DNA of 64,000 bases, taken from an uncultured Actinomycetes bacterium (GTDB taxonomy: Bacteria; Actinomycetota; Acidimicrobiia; Acidimicrobiales; RAAP-2). Shown in pieces: positions 51,779 through 60,740 of the stretch. A model generated the notes under the pieces. That model saw nothing but the letters and a program-made list of their open reading frames with translations. It made no database searches and had not been told where the DNA came from. The DNA is taken from contig CAIKCI010000012.1 of the NCBI GenBank assembly GCA_903825895.1, forward strand, positions 32,322-96,321, written 5' to 3'. A program made the position numbers and the translations under genes. How positions within the stretch are numbered: position 1 is the first letter of the stretch; each line of letters starts with the position of its first letter.

Positions 51779-52531
51779 ATGCGCGGGATTCTTTTGGCCG
51801 GGGGTACCGGCTCACGGCTCAAGAGATTGACGCGGATTACGAATAAGCACCTGCTGCCGATCTACGACCGCTCCATGGTGGAGTGGGCCGTTGAGGCAAT
51901 GGTGGCTGCAGGTATTGACGAGATGCTCCTCGTCACTGGCGGAGAGCACATTGGAAGTTTCTTGCGTATTTTGGGCGACGGGACGAGCTACGGACTCAAA
52001 AGTCTGTCGTTTGCGGTGCAAGAAAAAGCGGGAGGCATTGCCGAGGCCCTCGGTCTCGGTGAGCAGTTCGCCGATGGGAAGCCCGTCGTTGTCATGCTGG
52101 CAGACAACATCTTCGAACATTCGTTCAAGCAAACCATTGATGCGTTCCGCGGTGATGACACGACATGTCGTCTTGTCCTTTCTGAGATGGAAGATCCGGC
52201 GCACCTGGCCCACTTGGGCGTCGCCGCATTTGATGAGAATGGTTCGGTGAAATCAATTATCGAAAAGCCCTCTGATCCGCCCAGCAACTTTGCCGTGACC
52301 GGCGTGTACTGCTACCCGGCCGACGTCTTTTCCATCGTGAAGACGCTGAAGCCTTCTGCTCGCGGTGAGTTGGAAGTGACGGATCTCAACAATCACTACA
52401 TCGCTGAAGGATCAATCGGCCACGATGTGCAACCTGGATTCTGGGGTGATGCTGGAGAATCGATTGATGCGTACCAACAAGTGGGCGAATACGTCGCACG
52501 TAACGGAGCGAATCACCCCGTAAACCGTTGA
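51779..52531 (+). CDS. rmlA: glucose-1-phosphate thymidylyltransferase, short form
   Basis: A 250-residue sugar nucleotidyltransferase. The signature LAGGTGSRLKRLTRITNKHL begins at residue 5, with Lys in NKHLLP, and it has ADNIFEHSF and VTGVYCYPADVF. RmlA makes dTDP-glucose, the first rhamnose-pathway step. It is about 40 residues shorter than the standard RmlA and ends at an EYVARNG helix, so the C-terminal dimer/allosteric segment is missing and feedback control may differ. It starts at the ATG at 51779; the frame extends upstream into the ADH gene. Confidence 0.85.
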   Translation: MRGILLAGGTGSRLKRLTRITNKHLLPIYDRSMVEWAVEAMVAAGIDEMLLVTGGEHIGSFLRILGDGTSYGLKSLSFAVQEKAGGIAEALGLGEQFADGKPVVVMLADNIFEHSFKQTIDAFRGDDTTCRLVLSEMEDPAHLAHLGVAAFDENGSVKSIIEKPSDPPSNFAVTGVYCYPADVFSIVKTLKPSARGELEVTDLNNHYIAEGSIGHDVQPGFWGDAGESIDAYQQVGEYVARNGANHPVNR

Positions 52532-52532
52532 G

Positions 52533-54485
52533 CTACTCCCCGGTACTGCGGTCAGGGCGAGGAGTATGCATGGGAACGGCACCGACAGGGTCGGGCTCAC
52601 CGCGCAGACAGTGCAAAGCACTTTCGCTTATACCGGCTGCATCAAGGCCAAGCATGCTCAGCAATTGATCGGGATGACCATGGGTCAGGTACTCCTGAGG
52701 GATTCCGAGTACTCGAACAGGGGGGAGTGCCACACCGCGTTCAACAGCGAGTTGGGTTAAGCGCTCTCGCATAAACGAACCTGCACCACCCACTCGGGTG
52801 CCATCTTCCACCGTGATGATTGCGCCATGATCGAGCGCATCAGCCAGCATGGCTTCATCGGGTGGGCTAACGACTCGCGCATCGTAGACCGTCGCGTTGA
52901 TGCCGCGCTCAGCTAAGAGTGCACCGGCTGCGGCACACCGCTGGGTCATCTTGCCAACGCCAATGAGACAGATCGACCCATCGCCTTGGTGGAGGCGTCG
53001 AGCGAGCAACCCTTCTCCGACTTTCCCGTCGAGCGCTACGGGGGCAGTTTTCGGGAAGCGAATTGACGCCGGGCCTTTGAGTTCCAGGGCCGAACGCAAC
53101 ATGACGCCTACTTCTTCGGGAGACGATGGCGCGAACACGGTCATGTTGGGAATCGATAAACAGAGCGCCATGTCGAGGACCCCGTGGTGGCTCGCCCCGT
53201 CGTCACCAGTGATACCCGCGCGATCGAGAACGAGCGTCACCGGGAGTTGATGAAGGCCAACATCGAAGTAGGCCTGGTCGATGGCGCGGGTCAGGAAGGT
53301 TGAATAGACAGCAACCACGGGGCGAAGGCCACCCATGGCCATACCCGCAGCAGCGGTCATCTCGTGCTGTTCAGCGATTCCTACGTCAAAGAATCGATCA
53401 GGAAAGCGCGCCTCAAAGGGCAACAGACCAGTTGGCCCGGGCATCGCTGCGGTCAGCGCCACGATCGACGGATCGGCATCGGCCGCTCCGAGGAGGGCTT
53501 TGGTGAATGCATCGGTGTAGGTCGTGGCTTTGACGTCGTCAGACGATGGGACGTGAGTACTCTTTTTGACTTTGTAGTCATGGAGGCGCTGAACGTCATC
53601 TTCTTCGGCAGGGGCGTAGCCTCGACCCTTTTTTGTGGTGACATGAACCACAATCGGTCCATCCCACTCAGCGGCGTTGCGCAGTGCAGTTTCAAGCGCT
53701 TCGATGTCGTGACCATCGATGGGACCCGCGTAGCGGACGCCGAGCGCTTCAAAGAAGGTGTGAGGAGTGATGAGTTCACGCAGAGCGCTGGTCACCCCAT
53801 GAACGCCAGAGTAGGCAAACTCTCCAACGGCAGGAATTTCTCTCAGGAGGCGCCGCACTCGTTCGCGAGTCTGCGTGTAGGTCGGGTTCAATCGCAGAGT
53901 GGTCAAGGACTGGGAAAGTTGTGAGACCGTGGGAGCGTAACTCCGTCCGTTGTCGTTCAGCACAATCACCACACGTTGTCCGGAATGCCCGAGATTATTG
54001 ATCGCCTCGTAGGCCATACCTCCGGTGAGCGCGCCGTCCCCGACGACGGCGACGACGTGGCGCTTGCCTCCGCGGCCCACCAGTTCACCCTTGAGATCAA
54101 ATGCGGTCGACAGCCCGTAGGCATAACTCAAGACCGTTGATGCGTGTGAGTTTTCGATCCAGTCGTGATCGGACTCTGCCCGGTTGGGATACCCCGACAA
54201 GCCGCCAGCTTGGCGAAGTTCTTTGAAGCCGTAGCGACGTCCGGTAATAAGTTTGTGGACGTAAGCCTGGTGACCGGTGTCCCAGAGCAAGGCATCAGAA
54301 GGAGAGTCAAAGACCCGGTGAAGGGCCAAGGTCAATTCGACCACGCCCAAATTTGACCCAAGGTGCCCACCAGTGGCAGTGACGGTTTCGACGATAAAGG
54401 TCCTGATTTCTTCAGCCAGCTGTGTCAGCTCTTTGGGCGTCAGCCCTTTGAGGTCGGCGGGTGTTTCGATTTGGGGCAGGATCAT
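52533..54485 (-). CDS. dxs: 1-deoxy-D-xylulose-5-phosphate synthase
   Basis: A 650-residue thiamine-diphosphate enzyme that condenses pyruvate and glyceraldehyde-3-phosphate, the first step of the MEP isoprenoid pathway. N-terminal LGVVELTLALHRVF and DTGHQAYVHKL, ThDP-binding GDGALTGGMAYEAINN, catalytic FDVGIAEQHEMTAAAGMA and DRAGITGDDGASHHG are all canonical. It has its own ATG at 54485. It is convergent with rmlA and divergent from tldD, with a 135-bp intergenic region. Confidence 0.96.
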   Translation of the reverse strand: MILPQIETPADLKGLTPKELTQLAEEIRTFIVETVTATGGHLGSNLGVVELTLALHRVFDSPSDALLWDTGHQAYVHKLITGRRYGFKELRQAGGLSGYPNRAESDHDWIENSHASTVLSYAYGLSTAFDLKGELVGRGGKRHVVAVVGDGALTGGMAYEAINNLGHSGQRVVIVLNDNGRSYAPTVSQLSQSLTTLRLNPTYTQTRERVRRLLREIPAVGEFAYSGVHGVTSALRELITPHTFFEALGVRYAGPIDGHDIEALETALRNAAEWDGPIVVHVTTKKGRGYAPAEEDDVQRLHDYKVKKSTHVPSSDDVKATTYTDAFTKALLGAADADPSIVALTAAMPGPTGLLPFEARFPDRFFDVGIAEQHEMTAAAGMAMGGLRPVVAVYSTFLTRAIDQAYFDVGLHQLPVTLVLDRAGITGDDGASHHGVLDMALCLSIPNMTVFAPSSPEEVGVMLRSALELKGPASIRFPKTAPVALDGKVGEGLLARRLHQGDGSICLIGVGKMTQRCAAAGALLAERGINATVYDARVVSPPDEAMLADALDHGAIITVEDGTRVGGAGSFMRERLTQLAVERGVALPPVRVLGIPQEYLTHGHPDQLLSMLGLDAAGISESALHCLRGEPDPVGAVPMHTPRPDRSTGE

Positions 54486-54570
54486 CAATGGTCAAGTCTT
54501 TCCGGTTCTAAGGTTACCGCCCCTGAGGGCCCTTCATCTCAGTCAGTTTCCAAGAGAACATCTCAGGTGG

Positions 54571-54585
54571 CGCCTCAAAGGCGCG
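54571..54585. repeat. short inverted repeat between dxs and tldD
   Basis: GCGCCT-CAA-AGGCGC, a 6-bp stem, lies 21 bp upstream of the tldD -10 element, at its -35 region. Possible operator, low confidence. Confidence 0.25.
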
Positions 54586-54606
54586 GTGAGGGGCGACCGT
54601 GACCGG

Positions 54607-54612
54607 TACGAT
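54607..54612 (+). promoter_or_regulatory. -10 element TACGAT of tldD
   Basis: TACGAT ends 8 nt before the GTG start of tldD, with no Shine-Dalgarno. Confidence 0.45.
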
Positions 54613-54620
54613 GAGAAGCC

Positions 54621-56024
54621 GTGACCATCGCCCCTGAACTCGTAGCCCCAGATGTCCTAGAACGCGTCCTCGCCGTTGCTGTTGAGCGGGGAGGTGAGAT
54701 GGCGGAAGTGTTCTGTGAAGAGCGCTCAAACCGTAATGCTCTCTTTGATGACAACAAGGTAGAAGAACTGGCTTCGGGTCAAGAACGAGGGGCAGGGATT
54801 CGCGTCATCGTTGGTGAAACCACGGGATTTGCCCACACCGCAGATCTCTCCGAAGAAGGTCTCATGGCCGCAGCTCGAGCCGCAGCGGCCGTGGCAAAAG
54901 AAGGCGGCGGCGGCACACGGCGTATCGCTTTAGAGTCCCGCCGAGTTCATGAGTCCTCAGTGCGTGAGTTCCCGGCCTCGGTAGCGATGGCTGACAAACT
55001 TGAGTTGTTGTCACAAGCGAACGACGCTGCACGAGGCAGTGGCGACGCCATTAGCCAAGTACAAGTGAGTTATGCCGAAGGGCGGCGGCGCATCTTGGTG
55101 GCAACCACAGAAGGAACGCACGCCTCAGATGATCAGGTGCGCACCCGCTTTAACGTGGTGTGCGTAGCAACGGGTGACACTGGGCTGCAGACCGGGTACG
55201 AGTCCTTGGCCAAAACAGAGGGCTTCGAGATTTTTGATGACGTTGACGTTGCTCAACTAGGTCGCACCGCAGCGGGGAGAGCCTTGGCCAAGTTGACCGC
55301 ACGCCCAGCACCCTCCGGGGAAGTGCCCGTGGTGTTGGCCGGAGGAAGTGGTGGCATTTTGTTCCACGAAGCCTGTGGCCATGGTCTTGAAGCTGACCAC
55401 ATTGTCAAAGATTCATCGGTTTACTGCGGACAGCTCGGACAACTTGTGGCCAGTCCTCTCGTGACCTTGGTCGATGACGGCACAGTGACCGGAGAGTGGG
55501 GGGCGTTCGCCATTGATGACGAGGGCCGGCCGGCTCAACGCAACGTGCTCATCGAAAACGGAATCTTGACGGACTACATGTGGGACTGGCTTCGCGCGCG
55601 CAAAGAAGGTCGAGCGAGCAGTGGGAACGGTCGTCGAGAGAGTTATGCGCACCTGCCAATGGTCAGGATGACCAATACATATCTCTTGGCCGGTGAAGAA
55701 GATCCAGATGAAATTGTGGCCCAAACCCCCCATGGCGTCTATGTCTCAAAACTCGGGGGAGGTCAGGTCAACACCGCCACCGGAGACTTTGTCTTTGGTA
55801 CGACCGAGGCGTATTTGATCGAGAATGGCAAGATCACCGAACCCTTACGAGACGCCAACTTGATCGGCAACGGCCCCGACGTATTGCGGAAGATCGATGC
55901 TATTGCAACCGACTTTTCCATGACGCCGGGTACCTGTGGCAAAGACGGCCAGAGCGTGCCGGTGGGTTGTGGCCAGGCCACGTTACGGATCACCGGTGTG
56001 ACCTTTGGAGGGACAGCAGCATGA
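54621..56024 (+). CDS. tldD: metalloprotease TldD
   Basis: A 467-residue TldD. The zinc motif HEACGH is at residues 249-254 (HExxxH), followed by EADHIVKDSSVY. VLIENGILTDYM and RMTNTYLLAG are family features. TldD acts with PmbA (TldE) as a heterodimer that degrades unfolded peptides and matures some RiPP natural products. It starts with GTG at 54621. The stop overlaps the pmbA start by 4 nt. Confidence 0.93.
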   Translation: MTIAPELVAPDVLERVLAVAVERGGEMAEVFCEERSNRNALFDDNKVEELASGQERGAGIRVIVGETTGFAHTADLSEEGLMAAARAAAAVAKEGGGGTRRIALESRRVHESSVREFPASVAMADKLELLSQANDAARGSGDAISQVQVSYAEGRRRILVATTEGTHASDDQVRTRFNVVCVATGDTGLQTGYESLAKTEGFEIFDDVDVAQLGRTAAGRALAKLTARPAPSGEVPVVLAGGSGGILFHEACGHGLEADHIVKDSSVYCGQLGQLVASPLVTLVDDGTVTGEWGAFAIDDEGRPAQRNVLIENGILTDYMWDWLRARKEGRASSGNGRRESYAHLPMVRMTNTYLLAGEEDPDEIVAQTPHGVYVSKLGGGQVNTATGDFVFGTTEAYLIENGKITEPLRDANLIGNGPDVLRKIDAIATDFSMTPGTCGKDGQSVPVGCGQATLRITGVTFGGTAA

Positions 56025-57376
56025 CCGAGCTTTCGGCCATTGCTCAGCGGATTGTTGACCGGGCCAACGACGGCGAAGCGTTGGAAGCCTATGTTGCTCG
56101 AGGAACTGACACCGAACTACGGGTCTATGAAGGGGAGATCGAATCGCTGGCCACCGCAACATCTGCTGGAGTGGGGATTCGCATTCTTCTTGCAGGTGAC
56201 GACGGAGCGCGGGCTGGGTTTGCGTGGGCTGGATCGCTCGATCAAGACGCCATTGACCTTGCGTTGGATAATGCTCGTGAAAACGCCCGCTTTGCCGCAC
56301 CCGACCCATTTGTCGCACTGAGTGAACCCGACGGAGTAGCGGCCAAAGAGATTTCGCTGCGGGCCGCTGACTTCGATGACGTCTCGCTCGATGACAAGAT
56401 TGCCATGACCAAAGAGCTTGATCGCCTGACCCGCTCGGCAGATCTGCGCATTCGCCAAGTCGATTCGGCGGACTACGGTGACTCGATCGTCGAGTCCGCA
56501 ATCGCCTCGACGAATGGGGTGGCAGTCAGCTCTCAGCGAACCAATGCCTTTCTTTCGGTCTCGGCCCTAGCCGGAAGCGATGACGAGACCCAGACTGGGA
56601 GTGGCTTCAGCATTGGCCGCCGTCCGCAAGATCTTGATCTCGCCGATGCTTCGTCACAAGCGGTGGAGCGCTCTGTGCGGATGCTCGGTGCGAAGAAAGT
56701 TCCATCGATGAAAACCACCGTCATTTTCGACCCTCGGGTTGCCTCCACGCTTCTCAGTGTGATCGCCGGGGCGTTGTCGGGAGAGGCGGTCGTCAAGGGA
56801 CGCTCATTTTTCGAAGGACGACTCGGCGAGATGGTCGCTGGGAGCGATGTCTCCATTATCGATGACCCCACTGACCTGCGGGCCTTTAGTGCAAGTCGTT
56901 TTGATGGTGAAGGGTTAGCCTGTCGACGCAATGTCTTGATCGAGAATGGGCGCTTGACTAACTTTGTCTACGACACCGTTTCTGCCCGTCGGGCAGGTAC
57001 TGTCTCGACCGGATCGGCGGTCCGTGGCGGTTACGCAGGCACACCGGGAGCGGGATGCCGGGCAGTCGTGTTGAGCCCAGGAAAGCATTCGTCCCAAGAA
57101 ATTCTTTCCTCGGTTGGTGATGCGTTCTATGTGCAGTCGATCACCGGAGTCCATTCAGGGGTCAGCCCGGTGAGCGGCGATTTTTCCGTAGGTGCTGAAG
57201 GTCTCTTGATTCGAAATGGTGAGTTTGCCGAACCCGTTCGTGAAGTCACCGTTGCTTCAACACTGCAAAAGATGCTGCTGTCGATGGTGGCCATCGGCAA
57301 TGACGTGACCTTCCTTCCCGGCGTGGCCTGTGGCCAGACATTGGCGATCAGTGATTTTCAACTCTCTGGGAGTTGA
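56021..57376 (+). CDS. pmbA: TldD/PmbA family protein PmbA (TldE)
   Basis: A 451-residue non-catalytic partner of TldD. AYVARGTDTELRVYEGEIESL, VGIRILLAGDDGARAGFAW and the C-terminal VSGDFSVGAEGLLIRNGE are typical, and it lacks the HExxxH motif, as expected. It overlaps tldD in ATGA and ends 24 bp before the convergent fmdB gene. Some relatives cleave leader peptides of microcins, but no such peptide gene is adjacent. Confidence 0.93.
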   Translation: MTELSAIAQRIVDRANDGEALEAYVARGTDTELRVYEGEIESLATATSAGVGIRILLAGDDGARAGFAWAGSLDQDAIDLALDNARENARFAAPDPFVALSEPDGVAAKEISLRAADFDDVSLDDKIAMTKELDRLTRSADLRIRQVDSADYGDSIVESAIASTNGVAVSSQRTNAFLSVSALAGSDDETQTGSGFSIGRRPQDLDLADASSQAVERSVRMLGAKKVPSMKTTVIFDPRVASTLLSVIAGALSGEAVVKGRSFFEGRLGEMVAGSDVSIIDDPTDLRAFSASRFDGEGLACRRNVLIENGRLTNFVYDTVSARRAGTVSTGSAVRGGYAGTPGAGCRAVVLSPGKHSSQEILSSVGDAFYVQSITGVHSGVSPVSGDFSVGAEGLLIRNGEFAEPVREVTVASTLQKMLLSMVAIGNDVTFLPGVACGQTLAISDFQLSGS

Positions 57377-57400
57377 TGGCCGCCTACCGCAGGGTGGGAA

Positions 57401-57712
57401 TCAGTCGCTACTGGAAGCTGGCGTACTCGAGGCAGGCTTTTCCGCTGGCTTTGCTGCAGGCTTGTCGGTTGAAGTGCTGGTCGACTCTGATGAAGACGAT
57501 GATCCAGCAGATGTGGACTTAGAGGAGGAACTCGATCCTCGGCTGTCGGTCTTGTAGAACCCGCTGCCTTTGAACACAATGCCGACGGAACCGAAGACCT
57601 TCCGAAGCGGACTGCCACACTCAGGGCAGGCCGTGAGGGCGTCATCATGAATTGACTGAACGATCTCGAATTGATGGTCACATGAAGTACAGGCGTATTC
57701 GTAGGTTGGCAT
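57401..57712 (-). CDS. FmdB family zinc ribbon protein
   Basis: A 103-residue protein. The N-terminal zinc ribbon MPTYEYACTSCDHQFE and CPECGSPLRKVFGSV, then IVFKGSGFYKTD, is the FmdB family signature. The remaining 50 residues are a low-complexity Ser/Thr/Lys/Ala/Pro tail. Members were first linked to amide-inducible regulation, but most have unknown function. Confidence 0.9.
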   Translation of the reverse strand: MPTYEYACTSCDHQFEIVQSIHDDALTACPECGSPLRKVFGSVGIVFKGSGFYKTDSRGSSSSSKSTSAGSSSSSESTSTSTDKPAAKPAEKPASSTPASSSD

Positions 57713-57868
57713 TGTGCTCCGCTAGGTCGAAGGAGTGGGCGCCTTTTGAGGGGCGGTTCCCATTCTACCGTGCTGACCTCGGGGGTATTTCCCTCTCCCA
57801 GAGATGGAATGCCTGCGCTTCTCTCCCTGTTCACCGCAGACCGATCCTCGTAGAGTGCCCCGAGGGAG

Positions 57869-58747
57869 TCAGTCGATCGGGCCCCCGTCGGGGTCGGCAC
57901 CCGGTGTCAGCGCAGCGCCACGACGTTCTTGTCGCTGGGCGCGCTCGATGGCACGTTCGACATCGATCCAGTGCAAGGGTCCCGAGTCTTCAGGCTCTTC
58001 TTCTGGGGCGCGCATGAACAAGGCAAACGCCACACTCCAAAGAACGCCGAAGAACCCGAGTTTCGAGAGATACCCAGAGAGTTGTTGATCACCCAATGGA
58101 TTAAGCCCAAGTGCAGCGTGCTGTCCGTGGAGTGAGTGGTACAGCGCATGGGGAGCAAAGACCCATGCGAAGGAGAGAAACGTTGGGGCGAGCGATTGCG
58201 CCATCAGGTAGACCGCTTTACTCATGGGTCGAAGATGGGGCACCCCGGGGACGCGGTTGATGACGGGAAGCCACAAGACGATGCCTGCGAAGAAGGTAGC
58301 GAGAATCATCACACTGCGCACCCATGCGTGAGACGTACCGTAGGTGACCACAGGGGGGACGGCAGTCACCATGAAGACCACCGTTGTTGTGACGAGTGCC
58401 GGTACCGGCTTCGCTGCGCGGGCCGCGATCCAGTCGAGTGGTGCTGGTCGACTAAGACGAGCGGCAACCATTGTTGGCAGGCCCAACAAAAGGAGTGGGG
58501 CCGCCACCAGGACAATGAGTTCGCGTTGGAAGACGAGCGCGAGGAGCGATACCGACGACGCAAGGGAGTTGAGTGGCCAACTCGTAGCGATCACCAAGGT
58601 CACCACGCCAAGAAGGAACCAGAGCCTCTGGCGAGTCGTCGCATGGCTCGCTACTCTGTGAGTGGCCTCGTGGTACCAAGCGAGAAGCCCCAGCCCAGTC
58701 ACGAGCGGCAGGGCCGAAAAGGTGGGGTCAGCCCAGGCGAATCCCAC
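57869..58747 (-). CDS. ctaG: cytochrome c oxidase assembly protein, CtaG type
   Basis: A 292-residue membrane protein with about seven helices. The pattern of WFLLGVVTLVIATSWPLN, a QRELIVLVAAPLLLLG stretch, and the His-bearing FAPHALYHSL fits the caa3-type CtaG (DUF1404) that inserts copper into the oxidase. A hydrophilic C-terminus ends in an acidic Gly-rich tail. I chose the GTG at 58747 with AGGA 6 nt upstream; a TTG at 58783 would overlap the pafBC start. Confidence 0.78.
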   Translation of the reverse strand: MGFAWADPTFSALPLVTGLGLLAWYHEATHRVASHATTRQRLWFLLGVVTLVIATSWPLNSLASSVSLLALVFQRELIVLVAAPLLLLGLPTMVAARLSRPAPLDWIAARAAKPVPALVTTTVVFMVTAVPPVVTYGTSHAWVRSVMILATFFAGIVLWLPVINRVPGVPHLRPMSKAVYLMAQSLAPTFLSFAWVFAPHALYHSLHGQHAALGLNPLGDQQLSGYLSKLGFFGVLWSVAFALFMRAPEEEPEDSGPLHWIDVERAIERAQRQERRGAALTPGADPDGGPID

Positions 58748-58751
58748 GACG

Positions 58752-58757
58752 TATCCT
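58752..58757 (+). promoter_or_regulatory. -10 element TATCCT of pafBC
   Basis: TATCCT is 7 nt before the pafBC ATG and only 5 bp from the predicted ctaG start on the other strand. It implies a leaderless pafBC transcript whose -35 region lies inside ctaG. Confidence 0.5.
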
Positions 58758-58764
58758 GTGAGGT

Positions 58765-60696
58765 ATGGCTGGAGATGACGCAAAACTTGAGAGAATCACA
58801 GACCTTATCTTTGCACTTTTAGACACGGCACAACCCATTCCGCTGAATCAGATCGCCGAAGACATCCCGGGATACCCCGAAGGTCACGAAGCTCGACGCC
58901 AAGCATTTGAGCGAGACAAGCGATTACTGCGCGAAGAAGGCATCATCGTCGAATCCGTGCCCATCGACGGCCCAGAGCAGTTTGGCTATCGCATCGACCC
59001 GGCCACGTTCTTTCTGCCCGATCTTCACCTTGATATGGAAGAGCAAGCGGCACTCAACTTGGCCGTTGCAGGAGTCCACCTCGACGATGAGCGAGGCGAA
59101 GACGCATTGCGCAAACTGGGTATCGTTGAACTTTTCGATGTTCAACCCGTTGCTTCACTTGGTGTTGTTCCAGGACTTGACCGGCTCTTCCAAGCTATTG
59201 CCGCCCAGGCAGAAGTGCGCTTCAGTTATCGAGGTGAATCACGGGTCGTTGCTCCGGCTCGACTGCAACTGGTGAACGGACGTTGGTATCTAGCAGGGTG
59301 GTCGAAAGAACGCGATGCCGGACGGAATTTCCGCGTTGATCGGATCGAAGGGGCGATCAGCGTTGGCGTTCCGGGAAGCGGCGAGGTTTCAGCGGACAAG
59401 AGAATCACCTTGAGCCTGCCCGACACGGTGATTGAACGCGACGATGACGAAGGTGCCCACGTCACCGCCGCGATCAAGGTTGATGGGCTTTATGCATGGA
59501 AAGTCACGAGCGATACCGGTCCGGAGCGAATTGTGGAACGTCACGATGATGGCTCGGTCACCCTCGAGATCGACATTGGTGAACCCTTGATTTTTCGCTC
59601 TTGGGTGCTCTCACTTTTAGACCATGTCCAGATACTCAGCCCGAGTGACCAGCGCCAAGACATTGTTGATTGGCTCAATGGAATCGTTGCCCAACCCATC
59701 TCTCACCTGGCCCCGCCTCGTCTGGAAGAGTTGATCGCTGCCAGCCAACAGCAAGGTGATGGTGCTCCTCGAGTTCCTCCAGCTCAACGACGGGTACGTC
59801 GCCTGCTCGCCATGCTTGAGTGGTTGGCCTCAGTGGGTAGTTCATCAACGAGCGAGATGGCGCAACGCTTCTCCATGACCAAAGAAGAGTTGGTGGCGGA
59901 ACTTGAGCTTGCAGCTTGTTGTGGCAGGCCACCCTATTCACCCGGCGAACTCATGGACATTATCGTTGACCCCGAAGAAGTATCGGCTCGACTTCCTGAG
60001 ATGAATCGTCCTCGCCAACTCACTCCCGCTGAAGGCGTGGCTGTGGCGGCTGCGGCGAAAACAATTTTGGCGATCGAGGGTGCTGACGCAAACGGCCCAC
60101 TCGCTCGAGCAGTTGTCAAACTTGAAGAGGCCTTAGGCCGTCAGCCGGCGATTGAAGTCGAAATCCCGCATCCTCCGCTCCTCGACGCACTCCGTGATGC
60201 CGTTGACCAACAACGACAACTCAACGTGGAGTATCTGTCGCTTTCGTCTGATGCGTTCACCAAGCGAACGATTGACCCGTTGTCGCTGGTGACGTCGAAT
60301 GGACGGTGGTATCTCACGGCCTACTGTCACAATGTTGATGGGACGAGAACGTTCCGAGCAGATCGCTTTAAGTCGGTGACGGACTGTGGCAAGCAACCAC
60401 CGCACGAGGCCGTGCCCCCTCGCAGGAGTGAGTCGTTTATTCCTGACATCGAGACCGATATCGTTACCGTTCACGTGGATGCGTCTGCTCTGTGGGTCGC
60501 CGACAGCGTTCCAATTCTGGCCCGCCGAGATGAACCTGATGGAAGCGCAACGGTTGCCCTTTCGGTTTCAGGAACAGCGTGGTTTGAGCGGGTGCTGCTC
60601 CAAGCCGGGACAGGGCTTTCGATTTTGGGCCCTCCGCAGTGGCAGAACACTGCGCGAGATGCTGCAGCAAGAATTCTCTCCCACTACAGCAGCTAA
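58765..60696 (+). CDS. pafBC: PafBC-type fused WYL-domain transcriptional regulator
   Basis: A 643-residue protein containing two PafB/PafC modules. The first runs to about residue 330 (HTH-like GDDAKLERITDLIFALLDTA; WYL-region VVAPARLQLVNGRWYLAGWS; FRVDRIEG). The second starts about 345 (RRVRRLLAMLEWLASVGSSS), with IDPLSLVTSNGRWYLTAYC and TFRADRFKSV. In mycobacteria pafB and pafC are separate genes whose products form the LexA-independent DNA-damage activator; fusions exist in other actinobacteria. In Pup-proteasome genomes these genes sit beside pafA; no Pup gene is in view. Confidence 0.92.
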   Translation: MAGDDAKLERITDLIFALLDTAQPIPLNQIAEDIPGYPEGHEARRQAFERDKRLLREEGIIVESVPIDGPEQFGYRIDPATFFLPDLHLDMEEQAALNLAVAGVHLDDERGEDALRKLGIVELFDVQPVASLGVVPGLDRLFQAIAAQAEVRFSYRGESRVVAPARLQLVNGRWYLAGWSKERDAGRNFRVDRIEGAISVGVPGSGEVSADKRITLSLPDTVIERDDDEGAHVTAAIKVDGLYAWKVTSDTGPERIVERHDDGSVTLEIDIGEPLIFRSWVLSLLDHVQILSPSDQRQDIVDWLNGIVAQPISHLAPPRLEELIAASQQQGDGAPRVPPAQRRVRRLLAMLEWLASVGSSSTSEMAQRFSMTKEELVAELELAACCGRPPYSPGELMDIIVDPEEVSARLPEMNRPRQLTPAEGVAVAAAAKTILAIEGADANGPLARAVVKLEEALGRQPAIEVEIPHPPLLDALRDAVDQQRQLNVEYLSLSSDAFTKRTIDPLSLVTSNGRWYLTAYCHNVDGTRTFRADRFKSVTDCGKQPPHEAVPPRRSESFIPDIETDIVTVHVDASALWVADSVPILARRDEPDGSATVALSVSGTAWFERVLLQAGTGLSILGPPQWQNTARDAAARILSHYSS

Positions 60697-60740
60697 GAGG
60701 TCACCAGCGAGCGACTGTGTGTGGCTATGGAGTCACCATC

